The notes: generated by a model not told the origin, from the sequence alone. A DNA stretch of 64,000 nucleotides from CADDYT01 sp035294125 (GCA_035294125.1 DATGLM010000029.1:124001-188000), one strand, 5' to 3'; counted from the stretch's first letter, positions 50,573 through 59,062 are shown. Translations and numbers: made by a program.

Positions 50573-51574
50573 ATGGCAAAAACAACCTTGATTTCCGAAA
50601 TGCTCAAACTTCATTTTGGAAGTAAGATTGTCTGTACCGATGGCGAAGATGGGGACCTGGTCTATGTCGTTTTTGACCCCACCACGCGGCGCATGACGGC
50701 TATCGGTGTGAAACAGGGACGTATTTTGGGAAAAACCGTTCATCTGCCCTTTGATAGCATCGAAAATGCCGGTAGTGACGGGGTGAGGCTGCGCGTCTCG
50801 CTCGCGGAAGTTGCTGCTGGCAGCAGCGGGCCGGTCGAGGGCGCGCAATTGGATGGCAGGAGCAGCGTAGAACTGAGCGGCAGTACAAACAGGGGTACGG
50901 TGCAACTTGTCGCGGTGCATCCAGAGAGCGGCGAACTGGCTTACATTGTGGCTCATAATCTGCGCGCCGGGCAGGATACGCTCGTTCGCTCAGAATTTGT
51001 CGCCTCACTGGCGAACGGGCAGGTCAAGGTCACGATTCCACAGGCGACGCTGGAAGTGTTGCCTCCTTACCAGCCTGATAGCGTGCTCCAGCGCGAGGTC
51101 GAGCGCGCATTGTTTGCCGTCACGGCCCTGCATGTCGATCTGAAAGGGATTGTGCTGCGTGTCCTCGATGGTGTGCTCTACATTGACGGCAACATTTCCA
51201 GCAAGTTACGCAGCGATATGGTAACAGATCAGGCGCTGGGCGTGCAGGGTCTGCTGGAGATCAAAAATCGCCTGGTTGCCGACGATGTTTTGCAGGCAGA
51301 CCTGGCCCGCGCTCTGGGCGATGATCCACGCACTCGCGACCTGCCCATCGGCGTCTATCCCCGCCTGGGTGTAGTACGCTTGAGTGGCGCGGTTCACAAC
51401 AACGGGCAGAAGGCAGCCGCTGAAGAGATTGTGCGCAGCTTTCCCGGCGTGCGTTCCGTCATCAATAGCCTCGTTGTCGACCCCAGGGCCTCTCTCCTGC
51501 GTGTCATGGCCGAGCCGGAAGGGGGCAATGCAGAAGATATCGTCCCCGGCAAGTGGGTGCGCCACACCGGTTAA
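50573..51574 (+). CDS. PRC-barrel and BON-domain protein
   Basis: 333 aa. Two PRC-barrel-like repeats in the N-terminal half (GSKIVCTDGEDGDLVYVVFD; later VAVHPESGELAYIVAHNLRA). Two BON domains in the C-terminal half (REVERALFAVTALHVDLKGI, then VLDGVLYIDGNISS and LLEIKNRLV; and a second with RLGVVRLSGAVHNNGQK, IVRSFPGVRSVINSLVV). BON domains bind phospholipid; PRC barrels bind RNA or protein partners. Probably a stress or envelope-associated adaptor. Lies behind its own promoter and before a 29-bp hairpin. Confidence 0.85.
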   Translation: MAKTTLISEMLKLHFGSKIVCTDGEDGDLVYVVFDPTTRRMTAIGVKQGRILGKTVHLPFDSIENAGSDGVRLRVSLAEVAAGSSGPVEGAQLDGRSSVELSGSTNRGTVQLVAVHPESGELAYIVAHNLRAGQDTLVRSEFVASLANGQVKVTIPQATLEVLPPYQPDSVLQREVERALFAVTALHVDLKGIVLRVLDGVLYIDGNISSKLRSDMVTDQALGVQGLLEIKNRLVADDVLQADLARALGDDPRTRDLPIGVYPRLGVVRLSGAVHNNGQKAAAEEIVRSFPGVRSVINSLVVDPRASLLRVMAEPEGGNAEDIVPGKWVRHTG

Positions 51575-51587
51575 TCTGGCCCTCGCA

Positions 51588-51653
51588 CAACATCTACTGA
51601 GAGAAAGGTCATCCTGCCCGCAAACAGGATGACCTTTCTCTCAGTAGATGTTG
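51588..51653. terminator. 29-bp perfect hairpin with T-run
   Basis: Left arm 51588-51616, loop CCCGCAAA, right arm 51625-51653. A run of Ts (CTAATTTTTTTT) follows on the plus strand, so it can act as a Rho-independent terminator for the PRC/BON gene; the converging trans-sulfuration gene ends at 51724. Confidence 0.85.
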
Positions 51654-51723
51654 CTAATTTTTTTTGTTTTGTTTATGATAGTGCTTTATTTATAGATGCT
51701 TTCCCGATATGTAATGCAGTGAC

Positions 51724-52947
51724 TTATCGCCCCAGTGCCTGATCGAGGTCGCGTATGATGTCTCCAATGTCTTCAATGCCGACAGAGAGGCGAATACAAC
51801 CATCGGTGATGCCCATGTTCTGACGCTCACTGGCTGTCAGGTCGCGGTGCGAGGAGATGGGGGGATAGCTCACCTGCGTCCAGGTGTCGCCAAGCGTGGT
51901 GGCCGGGAGGCAGAGTCGCAGCGCGTCCATAAAGCGGAATGCCGCCGCGCGCGTCTGCTCTTTGAGTTCAAATGAAAGCAGGCCGCCGTATTGCGCGCAG
52001 GCCAGCAGGCGGGTCGCCAGTTCGTGCTGTGGATGGTCAGGCAACCCTGGATAATACACGCGCTCAACGGCGGGATGTTGTTGCAGAAAACGCGCCACCT
52101 GCAAGGCATTGACGCAGTGTCGCTGCATACGTAATGACAGGGTGCGCAGACCACGTACCACCAGATACAGCTCGAAGGGACCTGCCATTGCCCCCATCAT
52201 GGTACAGGCTGCGCGCAACTGGTCGAGCAGGGCACGTTTCGCGCTGATAACCACCCCCAGCGTGCTGTCACCGTGTCCGCCCAGGTATTTCGTCGCGCTG
52301 TGAATCACCAGGTCAAAGCCGTGCTCGATGGGGCGCAGCAGGCAGGGCGTCGTGAAGGTGCTGTCGATAATGCTTACCGCTCCCACCTCCTGAGCGGCGG
52401 CGCTGATGATATCCACATCGATCACTTTCACCAGTGGGTTCGAGATGCTCTCTACAAAGACGATATCCGGCACTTCCTGGCGAATACGGTCGGCTGCATG
52501 CTCGTCGTGCAGGTTATGGAGCACAACCTTGATGCCCATAGGCACAAACATCTTGCGCAACAGCCCGATAGACGCGCCGTAGAGGTCGCGCGAGGCCACA
52601 ATTTTCGTGCCTGGAGCAAGCCCGGCAGCCAGCAGCGCGGCGTGGATAGCAGCCATGCCAGAGCCAAATGCCACCGCTCCCACGCCGCCTTCGGCCCGTG
52701 CCATCACCTGCTCAAATGCGTTCGCGTTTGGATTGCCCTGTCGTGCGTAGACATAGGCCGGTTCGCCCGCAGCCGTTGTGCCGCTAAAGGCCGCTTCTAG
52801 CGCCTCCGTGCTGGCGTGCAGGTATGTGCTGCTGGTGTAAATAGGCTGGACAGATGGAACGCCGGAATCAATTGTCGGCTGATTTCCAGTTCCTCCATGA
52901 ACCAGTAGCGTATCCAAAGTCCAGGGGGGAGTAGTTTCTTCTTTCAT
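51724..52947 (-). CDS. Trans-sulfuration PLP enzyme (cystathionine synthase/lyase family)
   Basis: 407 aa, the family length. Motifs: SGVPSVQPIYTSSTY near the N-terminus, YARQGNPNANAFEQV, FGSGMAAIHAALLA, SNPLVKVIDVD and the PLP lysine in HSATKYLGGHGDSTLG (near residue 219). The family includes cystathionine gamma-synthase, cystathionine lyases and methionine gamma-lyase; specificity cannot be separated by eye. The redoxin gene lies 26 nt upstream on the same strand, so the two may be co-transcribed. Confidence 0.93.
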   Translation of the reverse strand: MKEETTPPWTLDTLLVHGGTGNQPTIDSGVPSVQPIYTSSTYLHASTEALEAAFSGTTAAGEPAYVYARQGNPNANAFEQVMARAEGGVGAVAFGSGMAAIHAALLAAGLAPGTKIVASRDLYGASIGLLRKMFVPMGIKVVLHNLHDEHAADRIRQEVPDIVFVESISNPLVKVIDVDIISAAAQEVGAVSIIDSTFTTPCLLRPIEHGFDLVIHSATKYLGGHGDSTLGVVISAKRALLDQLRAACTMMGAMAGPFELYLVVRGLRTLSLRMQRHCVNALQVARFLQQHPAVERVYYPGLPDHPQHELATRLLACAQYGGLLSFELKEQTRAAAFRFMDALRLCLPATTLGDTWTQVSYPPISSHRDLTASERQNMGITDGCIRLSVGIEDIGDIIRDLDQALGR

Positions 52948-52973
52948 GCAATTCCTTATCTTGTTCTTCGAGG

Positions 52974-53474
52974 TTATGGTGTACAGAGACTATTGAGATA
53001 GCGCAGCGCTGCCAGCAACTCCTCAATGGGCGGGAGGTGGGCCTCCTGTTCCGCTATCCATTGCTGGTAGAGGGCATTGTACCTGTCTGCCAGTATGATG
53101 CTGGGATACAGCGTCCTGGTGGCGCTGTCCCATCGTGTATAGCGCGCAATCACCTCGCCTCCGGGGTTGCCGAGCAACGGAAATGGCAGGTGCAGTTCTT
53201 CCTGTACCCGCAGGTTGCCGATAACGGGATCAGGGGTGATTGCCAGGATGGAACAATCCTCTCCACGAAAGGCCGGATACTGCTGCGCGAAGGCACGCAA
53301 CAAACCTCGCGTCTCGCTCGATGAACTACTGCGTGTGAAGAGCAACAGCAGATGCTGTCGCTGCTTATAATTCCACGGACTATATGTCATGCCATCCGCG
53401 TCTGGCAGGGAAAAGGATGGAATAATCTGTCCCGCCTCCAGTAGCGGTTGTACTGTCTTATTCGTGTCTGTCAT
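52974..53474 (-). CDS. Thioredoxin-fold protein lacking the peroxidatic cysteine
   Basis: 166 aa from ATG 53474 (MTDTNKTVQPLLEAG); an ATG at 53510 is possible but has no ribosome-binding site. It has the AhpC/TSA layout: GQIIPSFSLPDADGMTYS, a core strand LLLLFTRSSSSSETRGLL where peroxiredoxins have the peroxidatic Cys region (P-x-x-x-T/S-x-x-C), ITPDPVIGN and YPSIILADRYNALY. No Cys is present there; only one near the C-terminus (LNSLCTP). So it probably lacks peroxidase activity and may be a redox-independent partner. Next to the trans-sulfuration gene. Confidence 0.75.
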   Translation of the reverse strand: MTDTNKTVQPLLEAGQIIPSFSLPDADGMTYSPWNYKQRQHLLLLFTRSSSSSETRGLLRAFAQQYPAFRGEDCSILAITPDPVIGNLRVQEELHLPFPLLGNPGGEVIARYTRWDSATRTLYPSIILADRYNALYQQWIAEQEAHLPPIEELLAALRYLNSLCTP

Positions 53475-53610
53475 CGTCTTTTCACTTCTATCAATGTCGT
53501 CGATTTTCATGTTATCATATGATTGTATTGTACCCTATAAAAGTGGGCTTTGTCGCTCGCTGTCTTACAAAGAAGTCTGATACCACTATTTTCCGTAGGG
53601 AGGTCTTTTT

Positions 53611-53765
53611 ATGTCAACATCCAGCAATCTGCCTTCTGATTCTTCTCTAAGGCCTTTGCTCGTGTCCTGCGGCGCGGGCGTAGTCTGGTCTATCTGGATG
53701 TCGAAGTGCAGAACGCGGCGGGGGTGCTGATAGCAAAGGGGTTGGTCACATATAAGCCTGGTTGA
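53611..53765 (+). pseudogene. Remnant of a PaaI-type hotdog thioesterase
   Basis: A ribosome-binding site (GGGAGG) and ATG at 53611 start a 39-codon frame (MSTSSNLPSDSSLRPLL and on) that ends at 53730. In another frame the same stretch reads RGRSLVYLDVEVQNAAGVL and then IAKGLVTYKPG to a TGA at 53763-53765; that is the usual C-terminal end of PaaI/DUF4442 thioesterases. The catalytic middle is absent. So a start and a C-terminus are joined by an internal deletion that also shifts the frame. The gene is dead. Confidence 0.7.
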
Positions 53766-53884
53766 GCGAAAGGCGTGAGGCCGCGAAAAAAGTGCTTGCA
53801 ATCGGGGGTGGGAAGACGCATAATAGAGATGGTCTGGAAATTTGTTTTGTGGGAGGTGTTCTAAAAAAGACCATGAAAGGAAAA

Positions 53885-54913
53885 ATGACGGCGGCCCTCA
53901 AAGCCGAGGCGGCGCCCGGAGCGACGTTTGCTCTTGTTGATATTCCTCAAATCGGCCCGTGTGATGTACTGGTGCAGGTGAAAGCCGCCTCCATCTGCGG
54001 TACAGACGTGCATATCTACGAATGGGATGCATGGGCGCAGAGCCGGATGCAGGTTCCCCGTATCTTCGGACACGAGTTTGCAGGTGAGATTGTGGAGGTT
54101 GGAAGAGAGGTTAGCAATCTTTCCCCCGGTGATTTTGTCGCGGCTGAGACCCATATTACCTGCGGCCACTGCTACCAGTGCCTGACGGGGCAGGGCCATA
54201 TCTGCCAGAATGTGCAGATTATCGGCGTTGACCGCGACGGCGCGTTTGCCGAGTATATCGCTATTCCCGCGAGCGTTGCCTGGAAAACGGGCAAGGAGAT
54301 CGAGCACAGCGTGGCTTCCATTCAAGAACCGTTTGGCAATGCCGTGCATGCTACTTACGCGGGTGAAATTGCCAACAAGACGGTGGCGGTCTTTGGCTGC
54401 GGGCCAATTGGCCTGTGGGCTGTCGGGCTGTCACACATCTCCGGGGCCAGCGCCGTCTTTGCCGTCGAGCCGAACAACAAGCGGCTGGAGATCGCCACGC
54501 GCATGGGAGCGGACTACACTCTCAACCCCCGTGAGGTTGACGCGGTGCGGCGCATGCTGGAGATCACCGATGGCCTGGGCGTGGATGTCGTGCTGGAAAT
54601 GTCGGGCAATGCCCAGGCGATCCGGCAGGGCTTCAAGGCGCTGCGCAACGGTGGACGCGTCTCCCTGCTGGGTCTGCCCTCGCGCATGGTCGAGCTTGAC
54701 CTGGCGAACGATATCATCTTCAAAGGCGCGACGGTGCAGGGCATCTCCGGGCGGCGCATCTTCGATACCTGGTATCGCACGCGCCGCATTCTTGAGGCTG
54801 GCCAGCTCGATCTGAGACAGGTCATTACCCATACGTTGCCCTTCAACCAGCTTCACGAGGCAATGGAAATCATGAAATCTGGCGATTGTGGCAAGATTGT
54901 TCTCACTTTTTAA
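53885..54913 (+). CDS. tdh: L-threonine 3-dehydrogenase
   Basis: 342 aa from ATG 53885 (AAAGG just upstream; ATG 53873 also in frame). Medium-chain dehydrogenase. Catalytic zinc motif SICGTDVHIYEWDAWAQ and GHEFAGEIVEVG, structural zinc cysteines ETHITCGHCYQCLTGQGHIC, and Rossmann motif VFGCGPIGLWAVGL. It oxidises threonine to 2-amino-3-ketobutyrate with NAD+. The next gene, kbl, uses that product; the pair is the standard threonine-to-glycine route. The close relation to sorbitol/2,3-butanediol dehydrogenases is settled by the kbl neighbour and the HIYEWDAW motif. Confidence 0.95.
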   Translation: MTAALKAEAAPGATFALVDIPQIGPCDVLVQVKAASICGTDVHIYEWDAWAQSRMQVPRIFGHEFAGEIVEVGREVSNLSPGDFVAAETHITCGHCYQCLTGQGHICQNVQIIGVDRDGAFAEYIAIPASVAWKTGKEIEHSVASIQEPFGNAVHATYAGEIANKTVAVFGCGPIGLWAVGLSHISGASAVFAVEPNNKRLEIATRMGADYTLNPREVDAVRRMLEITDGLGVDVVLEMSGNAQAIRQGFKALRNGGRVSLLGLPSRMVELDLANDIIFKGATVQGISGRRIFDTWYRTRRILEAGQLDLRQVITHTLPFNQLHEAMEIMKSGDCGKIVLTF

Positions 54914-54922
54914 ATGGTAGTC

Positions 54923-54947
54923 TGTAGGGGCGCATTGATTGCGTCCG
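54923..54947 (+). repeat. GTAGGGG element in the tdh-kbl gap
   Basis: GTAGGGGCGCATTGATTGCG then TCCGC; GGCGCA can pair with TGCGTC around TTGA. It shares the GTAGGG core with the elements at 1355, 31667 and 31758. Confidence 0.35.
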
Positions 54948-54976
54948 CGATGTGAGGAACAGGACAGAGGAAAACA

Positions 54977-56155
54977 ATGGACAAATTGCAGCAGTTCTTG
55001 ACCAGCGAACTCGATGCGATGCGCGCGAAGGGCGTCTTTAGCCGCCCGCGCGAGTTGCAGTCGGAGCAGAAGGCCACCGTCGTCATCGATGGGCGCGAGG
55101 TCATCTCACTTTCTTCCAATAACTATCTTGGCCTGAATACCCACCCGCGCCTGCGCGATGCGGCCATCAAGGCCATTGAGCAGTACGGCGTCGGCTCTGG
55201 TGCGGTGCGTACCATTGCCGGGACGATGACGCTTCACAACGTGCTCGAAGAGAAGCTGGCACGTTTCAAACATACCGAAGCATCCCTGACCATCCAGTCC
55301 GGCTACGCTACAAACCTGGGCGTCATCAACGCGGTGATGCAGGAAGGCGATATCATCATCAGTGACGAATTGAATCACGCCAGTATCATCGATGGCACGC
55401 GCCTGAGCAAAGCCTCCCGCAAGATTTTTCCGCACAAAGATATGGAGGGCCTGCGCAAGGTGCTGGAGGAGTCGCAGGACGCGAACAAGGTCATGGTGGT
55501 GACCGATGGCGTCTTTAGCATGGATGGCGATATTGCCCTTTTGCCGGAGATCGTCGAACTGGCCGAAGAGTATGGCGCGTTCGTCATGGTGGATGACGCG
55601 CATGCCAGCGGCGTGCTCGGCAAAAATGGACGCGGCAGCGTCAGCCACTTTGGTCTGGATGGCCGCGTGGCGCTGCAAATTGGTACGCTCTCCAAAGGTA
55701 TCGGCGCGCTGGGCGGCTATGTCGCTTGCAGCCAGGATATGAAGGATTACCTGATGATGCGCGCTCGCCCCGTACTCTTCAGCACCTCCCATCCACCCTC
55801 TGTCGTCGCGACCTGCATCGCCGCCATCGAACTGCTGGAAGAGGATACCAGCCTGGTCGACCAGCTCTGGGAGAACACCCGTTTCTTCAAGCGCGGTCTG
55901 GAACAGCTTGGCTTCAACACCGGCAAGAGCGAGACGCCGATCACTCCCGTCATCGTCGGTGAAGGCGCTCTGGCGATGCGCCTGAGCAATCGCCTCTTCG
56001 AAGAGGGCGTCTTCGCGCAAGGCATCGTCTATCCGACCGTCCCCGCCGACAAGTGCCGCGTGCGCACCATCGTTACCGCCATCCATACCCGCGACGAACT
56101 CAGCCGCGCGCTGGACGCCTTCCAGAAAGTGGGCAGGGAACTGAACATCATCTAG
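54977..56155 (+). CDS. kbl: 2-amino-3-ketobutyrate CoA ligase (glycine C-acetyltransferase)
   Basis: 392 aa, the family length. Alpha-oxoamine synthase motifs: SSNNYLGLNTHPRLRDAA, GVGSGAVRTIAGTM, SDELNHASIIDGTRLS, DDAHASGVLGKNGRG, and the PLP lysine in GTLSKGIGALGGYVA (near residue 240). It cleaves 2-amino-3-ketobutyrate with CoA into glycine and acetyl-CoA. Located 63 nt after tdh, so likely the same operon. BioF is the closest alternative; context favours Kbl. Confidence 0.95.
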   Translation: MDKLQQFLTSELDAMRAKGVFSRPRELQSEQKATVVIDGREVISLSSNNYLGLNTHPRLRDAAIKAIEQYGVGSGAVRTIAGTMTLHNVLEEKLARFKHTEASLTIQSGYATNLGVINAVMQEGDIIISDELNHASIIDGTRLSKASRKIFPHKDMEGLRKVLEESQDANKVMVVTDGVFSMDGDIALLPEIVELAEEYGAFVMVDDAHASGVLGKNGRGSVSHFGLDGRVALQIGTLSKGIGALGGYVACSQDMKDYLMMRARPVLFSTSHPPSVVATCIAAIELLEEDTSLVDQLWENTRFFKRGLEQLGFNTGKSETPITPVIVGEGALAMRLSNRLFEEGVFAQGIVYPTVPADKCRVRTIVTAIHTRDELSRALDAFQKVGRELNII

Positions 56156-56164
56156 TTGCAGCGA

Positions 56165-56214
56165 GATGAAATCCTGTAGCCGCTTGATAGATCAAGCGGC
56201 TACAGGATTTCATC
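56165..56214. terminator. 23-24 bp perfect hairpin after kbl
   Basis: Left arm 56165-56188, two-base centre, right arm 56191-56214; in practice a 23-bp stem with a TAGA loop. It follows the kbl stop by 9 nt. There is no U-run. Confidence 0.75.
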
Positions 56215-56239
56215 CCCGTCATATTTTCCGTATAGCATA

Positions 56240-56767
56240 ATGTGGTTCATCACCTTAAAAGGTTCGCCCGGCTGCGGCAAAAGCACGGTGGGGCGGGCGC
56301 TCAGTCGGCGGCTTGGCTGGCCGTTGATCGACAAGGATGACATCAAGGATATCCTGGATGAGCAGGTTCCGGATTCTGGCAGATTGGCTTACGCAACCAT
56401 GTTCAATATTGCGCGCCGCCAGCTTTTGCAGGAGCTGAACGTCATCTGTGATAGCCCTTTGAATTTCTCTGTGGCCTACGAGAAGGCGCGCTCTATTGCC
56501 CGCGAGACAGGGGCAACGCTTGCCATTGTCGAATGTCGCTGCTCCGACCCGCAAGAGTGGCAGTGGCGTATTGATGGGCGCAAAGAACTTCATCTACCGC
56601 CTCATCATCAAACGGATTGGCAGGCATTGCAGGCAATTCTTCCCCAAATGCACGCCACCGCAAGCTATCCCATCATCGATCCGCACCTTATCGTGGATAC
56701 TGTGCGCCCCCTTGCTGAGATTGTTGATGAGATTGTGGGGTGGCTTGGGCAACAAAGCGGCCAGTAA
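56240..56767 (+). CDS. P-loop kinase, AAA_33/zeta-toxin-like
   Basis: 175 aa. N-terminal Walker A LKGSPGCGKSTVGRALSRRL (residues 6-25), then PLIDKDDIKDILDEQ, in which the Asp pair takes the base position of small-molecule kinases, and CDSPLNFSVAYEKARSIA. ECRCSDPQEWQWRI resembles the LID/Arg region. The group contains small kinases of unknown substrate, including chloramphenicol phosphotransferase-like and zeta-toxin-like ones. The ATG follows directly after the AT-rich CGTATAGCATA, with no clear ribosome-binding site, so it may be leaderless. Substrate not predicted. Confidence 0.82.
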   Translation: MWFITLKGSPGCGKSTVGRALSRRLGWPLIDKDDIKDILDEQVPDSGRLAYATMFNIARRQLLQELNVICDSPLNFSVAYEKARSIARETGATLAIVECRCSDPQEWQWRIDGRKELHLPPHHQTDWQALQAILPQMHATASYPIIDPHLIVDTVRPLAEIVDEIVGWLGQQSGQ

Positions 56768-56873
56768 TCGGCACACGAAACCTTGCCAGATATGCCGATT
56801 TCCCCTATACTGATTGCAATGATAAAGGTTGTGCTCATTTTGAGTCAATTGCACGGAGTAGGAGATATTTTCA

Positions 56874-57809
56874 TTGCGAGGAAGAATGCACAGGCAGCGT
56901 ATAGAGGGAGTTGAGGCTCTGCTCGTGGTAGGGAGCGGCAAAGGTGGGGTTGGGAAATCGACGGTCAGCGTGAATCTGGCTGTCGGGTTGGCGAAACGCG
57001 GGGCGCGCGTCGGGCTGTTTGATGGCGATGCTTATGGCCCAAGCGTTCCCATGATGCTGGGAGTGCGCAAGGGGGGGATGGGTGGGGCAGAAGCGAATCT
57101 GCCTCTCGCGCAGCGCGGCAAGCTGGCCCCTGAGCGCATGCTGCAACCACTGCTGCGTTATGGAGCCAGGGTCATGTCGGTGGGTTTCTTTATTGGCGAG
57201 GAACAGGCTGTTGCGCTCATGCCCGATGTGCCTGGCATGTTAATGCGCCAGCTACTCTATACCGTGAACTGGGGGACGCTGGATTATCTCATTATCGATC
57301 TTCCTCCCGGCAACGGCGAGCCCCAGGCCACACTCTGCCGCGAAATGCAGATTGATGGCGCTATTCTGGTGACAACCCCGCAGGACATCGCTCGCATCGA
57401 TACGGCGAAGGCGCTGGCCATGTTTCAAGGGGCGCGGGTGCCGGTGCTGGGCGTGGTACACAATATGGATGGCTTTATCTGTCCGCATTGTGGTGCGCGC
57501 GTCGATATTTTCCCGGCCAGCCGCGAAGCACGCACCGTGCTCGATGCGCTGCCGCTCCTCGCCTCGATCCCACTGGATCCCATTACAGGGACAAGCAGCG
57601 ATAAGGGACAACCGGTACTCATCAGTGCGCCTCAATCCTCCGCCGCGCTGGCCCTGCATACTATGGTAGAGCAGGTGGCAGCAAGCATAGAAGCCTGGCA
57701 ATGTGACGAGCGTGAGGTGGCGGAAGAGCAATGGTCTCCTGAAGAAACTGAGGAGCATGCTGGCAGGCCAGGGAAAGGAGAGGGGGATGGCAATGAAGGA
57801 GAAGATTAA
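56874..57809 (+). CDS. mrp: Mrp/NBP35-family iron-sulfur cluster carrier ATPase
   Basis: 311 aa from TTG 56874 (GGAG about 10 nt upstream), or 307 from ATG 56886. Deviant Walker A VVGSGKGGVGKSTVSVNLAV (near residue 22), FDGDAYGPSVPMML, DYLIIDLPPGNGE, and the cluster cysteines in GFICPHCGARVDIF. It carries and transfers Fe-S clusters in the cytosol, which suits a genome with Fe-S-rich enzymes such as the module at 38.6-43.7 kb. An acidic tail of about 35 residues follows the core. Overlaps the Nudix gene by 23 nt. Confidence 0.93.
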   Translation: MRGRMHRQRIEGVEALLVVGSGKGGVGKSTVSVNLAVGLAKRGARVGLFDGDAYGPSVPMMLGVRKGGMGGAEANLPLAQRGKLAPERMLQPLLRYGARVMSVGFFIGEEQAVALMPDVPGMLMRQLLYTVNWGTLDYLIIDLPPGNGEPQATLCREMQIDGAILVTTPQDIARIDTAKALAMFQGARVPVLGVVHNMDGFICPHCGARVDIFPASREARTVLDALPLLASIPLDPITGTSSDKGQPVLISAPQSSAALALHTMVEQVAASIEAWQCDEREVAEEQWSPEETEEHAGRPGKGEGDGNEGED

Positions 57810-58257
57810 GGGCTGGTTGGCCGGCATCGTCTTTCGCCTCATTGCCCTGTTGACATTGGGGCAGATTTCGCCGATTCTCAGCGCGTGTGTCATCCTTGAG
57901 AAGGACGGCAAATTTCTCTTGATCGACCGCACAGATGGTCTCGGCTACACCATTCCTGGTGGCATTGTGCGCTATCGTGAGACGGTGGAGCAGTGTGTCT
58001 TGCGTGAGGCACAGGAGGAGACGGGCTATCGCGTAGCCATCGAGGGCATCGTAGGGGTCTATTCCGCGCTCAGGCGTGACCCGCGCCTGCGCGCCGTCTC
58101 TATCGCCTACAGGGGTTCGATTGTTGGCGGTGAGATGCATGGTTCCGGCGAAGGCGAGCCGAACTGGTATGCGCCCGAGGAGGTATTTGGACGCATGGCC
58201 TTTGATTGTGAATCCATGCTCAAAGATTACTTAAGTGGCAGGCAGTGTCTCTCCTGA
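57787..58257 (+). CDS. Nudix hydrolase
   Basis: 156 aa from ATG 57787, set by GGAAAGGAG just upstream. The Nudix box G-x5-E-x7-R-E-x2-E-E-x-G is complete in GGIVRYRETVEQ and CVLREAQEETGY (about residues 57-80). An N-terminal hydrophobic stretch (GWLAGIVFRLIALLTLG) may be an anchor or a buried helix. Nudix enzymes hydrolyse nucleoside diphosphates linked to other groups; substrate unknown. The start lies inside the end of mrp, so translation is coupled. Confidence 0.92.
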   Translation: MAMKEKIKGWLAGIVFRLIALLTLGQISPILSACVILEKDGKFLLIDRTDGLGYTIPGGIVRYRETVEQCVLREAQEETGYRVAIEGIVGVYSALRRDPRLRAVSIAYRGSIVGGEMHGSGEGEPNWYAPEEVFGRMAFDCESMLKDYLSGRQCLS

Positions 58258-58351
58258 TTATGAGGGGATTCCGGTCACCATCGCGCAATCGATTTCCATA
58301 TGATATAGTGAGTGCAAAAAGTGGGACTTTCTAAAGCCGAGGAGGAGAGCG

Positions 58352-58777
58352 ATGCCGATTTGCATGATTTGTGATGATACGGGCTTGCAAAACTCAGATG
58401 CGACCAACCCGCAATTTTGTTTTTGCTCGGCTGGCAAGCAGGCGCGGCGCGAGTGGGAGGCGAGCCGGGGCGCAAAGCAGGGCAAAGGCCAGAGCGGGCG
58501 GGAAGGACAGCCGAAACCGGCCAGCTTTATCGATATTGCCCAGCTTGACGAGGTCAACGCGAGCGTGGATGCGATGCGCGCCTCATTGTTTGGCTCGTCT
58601 GCCACAGAGAACGCCACTGTGCCAACCAGACATGCCGCCGTGCAGTTGCTCTACCAGATTGCTCATGCGGGCCATGAAGTTTCTGTCGTTGAGGCGACTC
58701 AACTCTTTGAGCTGGCAAAGGCCCTCGAAGAATTTCTGCATGCCCTGGCCCCTATTGGCCGCAATATCAAACGGTAA
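58352..58777 (+). CDS. Hypothetical protein with N-terminal Cys motif, 141 aa
   Basis: Starts at ATG 58352 behind GAGGAGGAG. The first 27 residues hold CMICDDTG and FCFCSAG, two cysteine pairs that could form a DnaJ-like or ribbon zinc site. A Gly/Lys/Arg-rich linker is followed by a helical C-terminal half with SVDAMRASLFGS, AAVQLLYQIAHAGHEVSVVE and a closing amphipathic helix. I do not recognise the family. Cytosolic. Confidence 0.75.
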   Translation: MPICMICDDTGLQNSDATNPQFCFCSAGKQARREWEASRGAKQGKGQSGREGQPKPASFIDIAQLDEVNASVDAMRASLFGSSATENATVPTRHAAVQLLYQIAHAGHEVSVVEATQLFELAKALEEFLHALAPIGRNIKR

Positions 58778-58834
58778 AGGCAGCATAGGAAAGAAACTTC
58801 ATAGCGGGCGAATAGCAAAAATGGGTACCTCCCA

Positions 58835-58864
58835 TTGACAGATGGGAATATCCTCATCTATACT
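58835..58864 (+). promoter_or_regulatory. Strong promoter upstream of the zinc-ribbon pseudokinase
   Basis: TTGACA (58835-58840), 18 nt, TATACT (58859-58864): the best -35/-10 pair in the window. Transcription near 58871 gives a leader of about 190 nt before 59063. Confidence 0.75.
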
Positions 58865-58870
58865 CGCAAG

Positions 58871-58937
58871 GAGAGAGTGCTCTTGTAGAGACCAATGCAC
58901 GTCCTGAAGTGAAACAAAGACCCCGTGGGGGATTTTT
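58871..58937 (+). ncRNA. Possible short RNA or attenuator
   Basis: Downstream of the TTGACA/TATACT promoter, the RNA reaches a short GC stem (CCC-CGTG-GGG, 58921-58930) followed by ATTTTTT (58932-58938). This looks like a small terminator inside the leader, giving a 65-nt RNA or conditional termination before the pseudokinase gene. The stem is short, so confidence is low. Confidence 0.3.
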
Positions 58938-59062
58938 TCATGTCCAATAATATGGAGCAGTAATTTGCCCAATCGTATGAAAGGATGGAGTATTGTGCTG
59001 GATGGCGGAGAAACAACAACTTTTGAAAGCATTGGTTCATTTGAGCAGAGAGGGGATTGTTC

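Noticed and set aside
58799..59032. A 77-codon minus-strand frame before the pseudokinase
   Set aside because: No ribosome-binding site or motif; it lies over a strong plus-strand promoter and leader.
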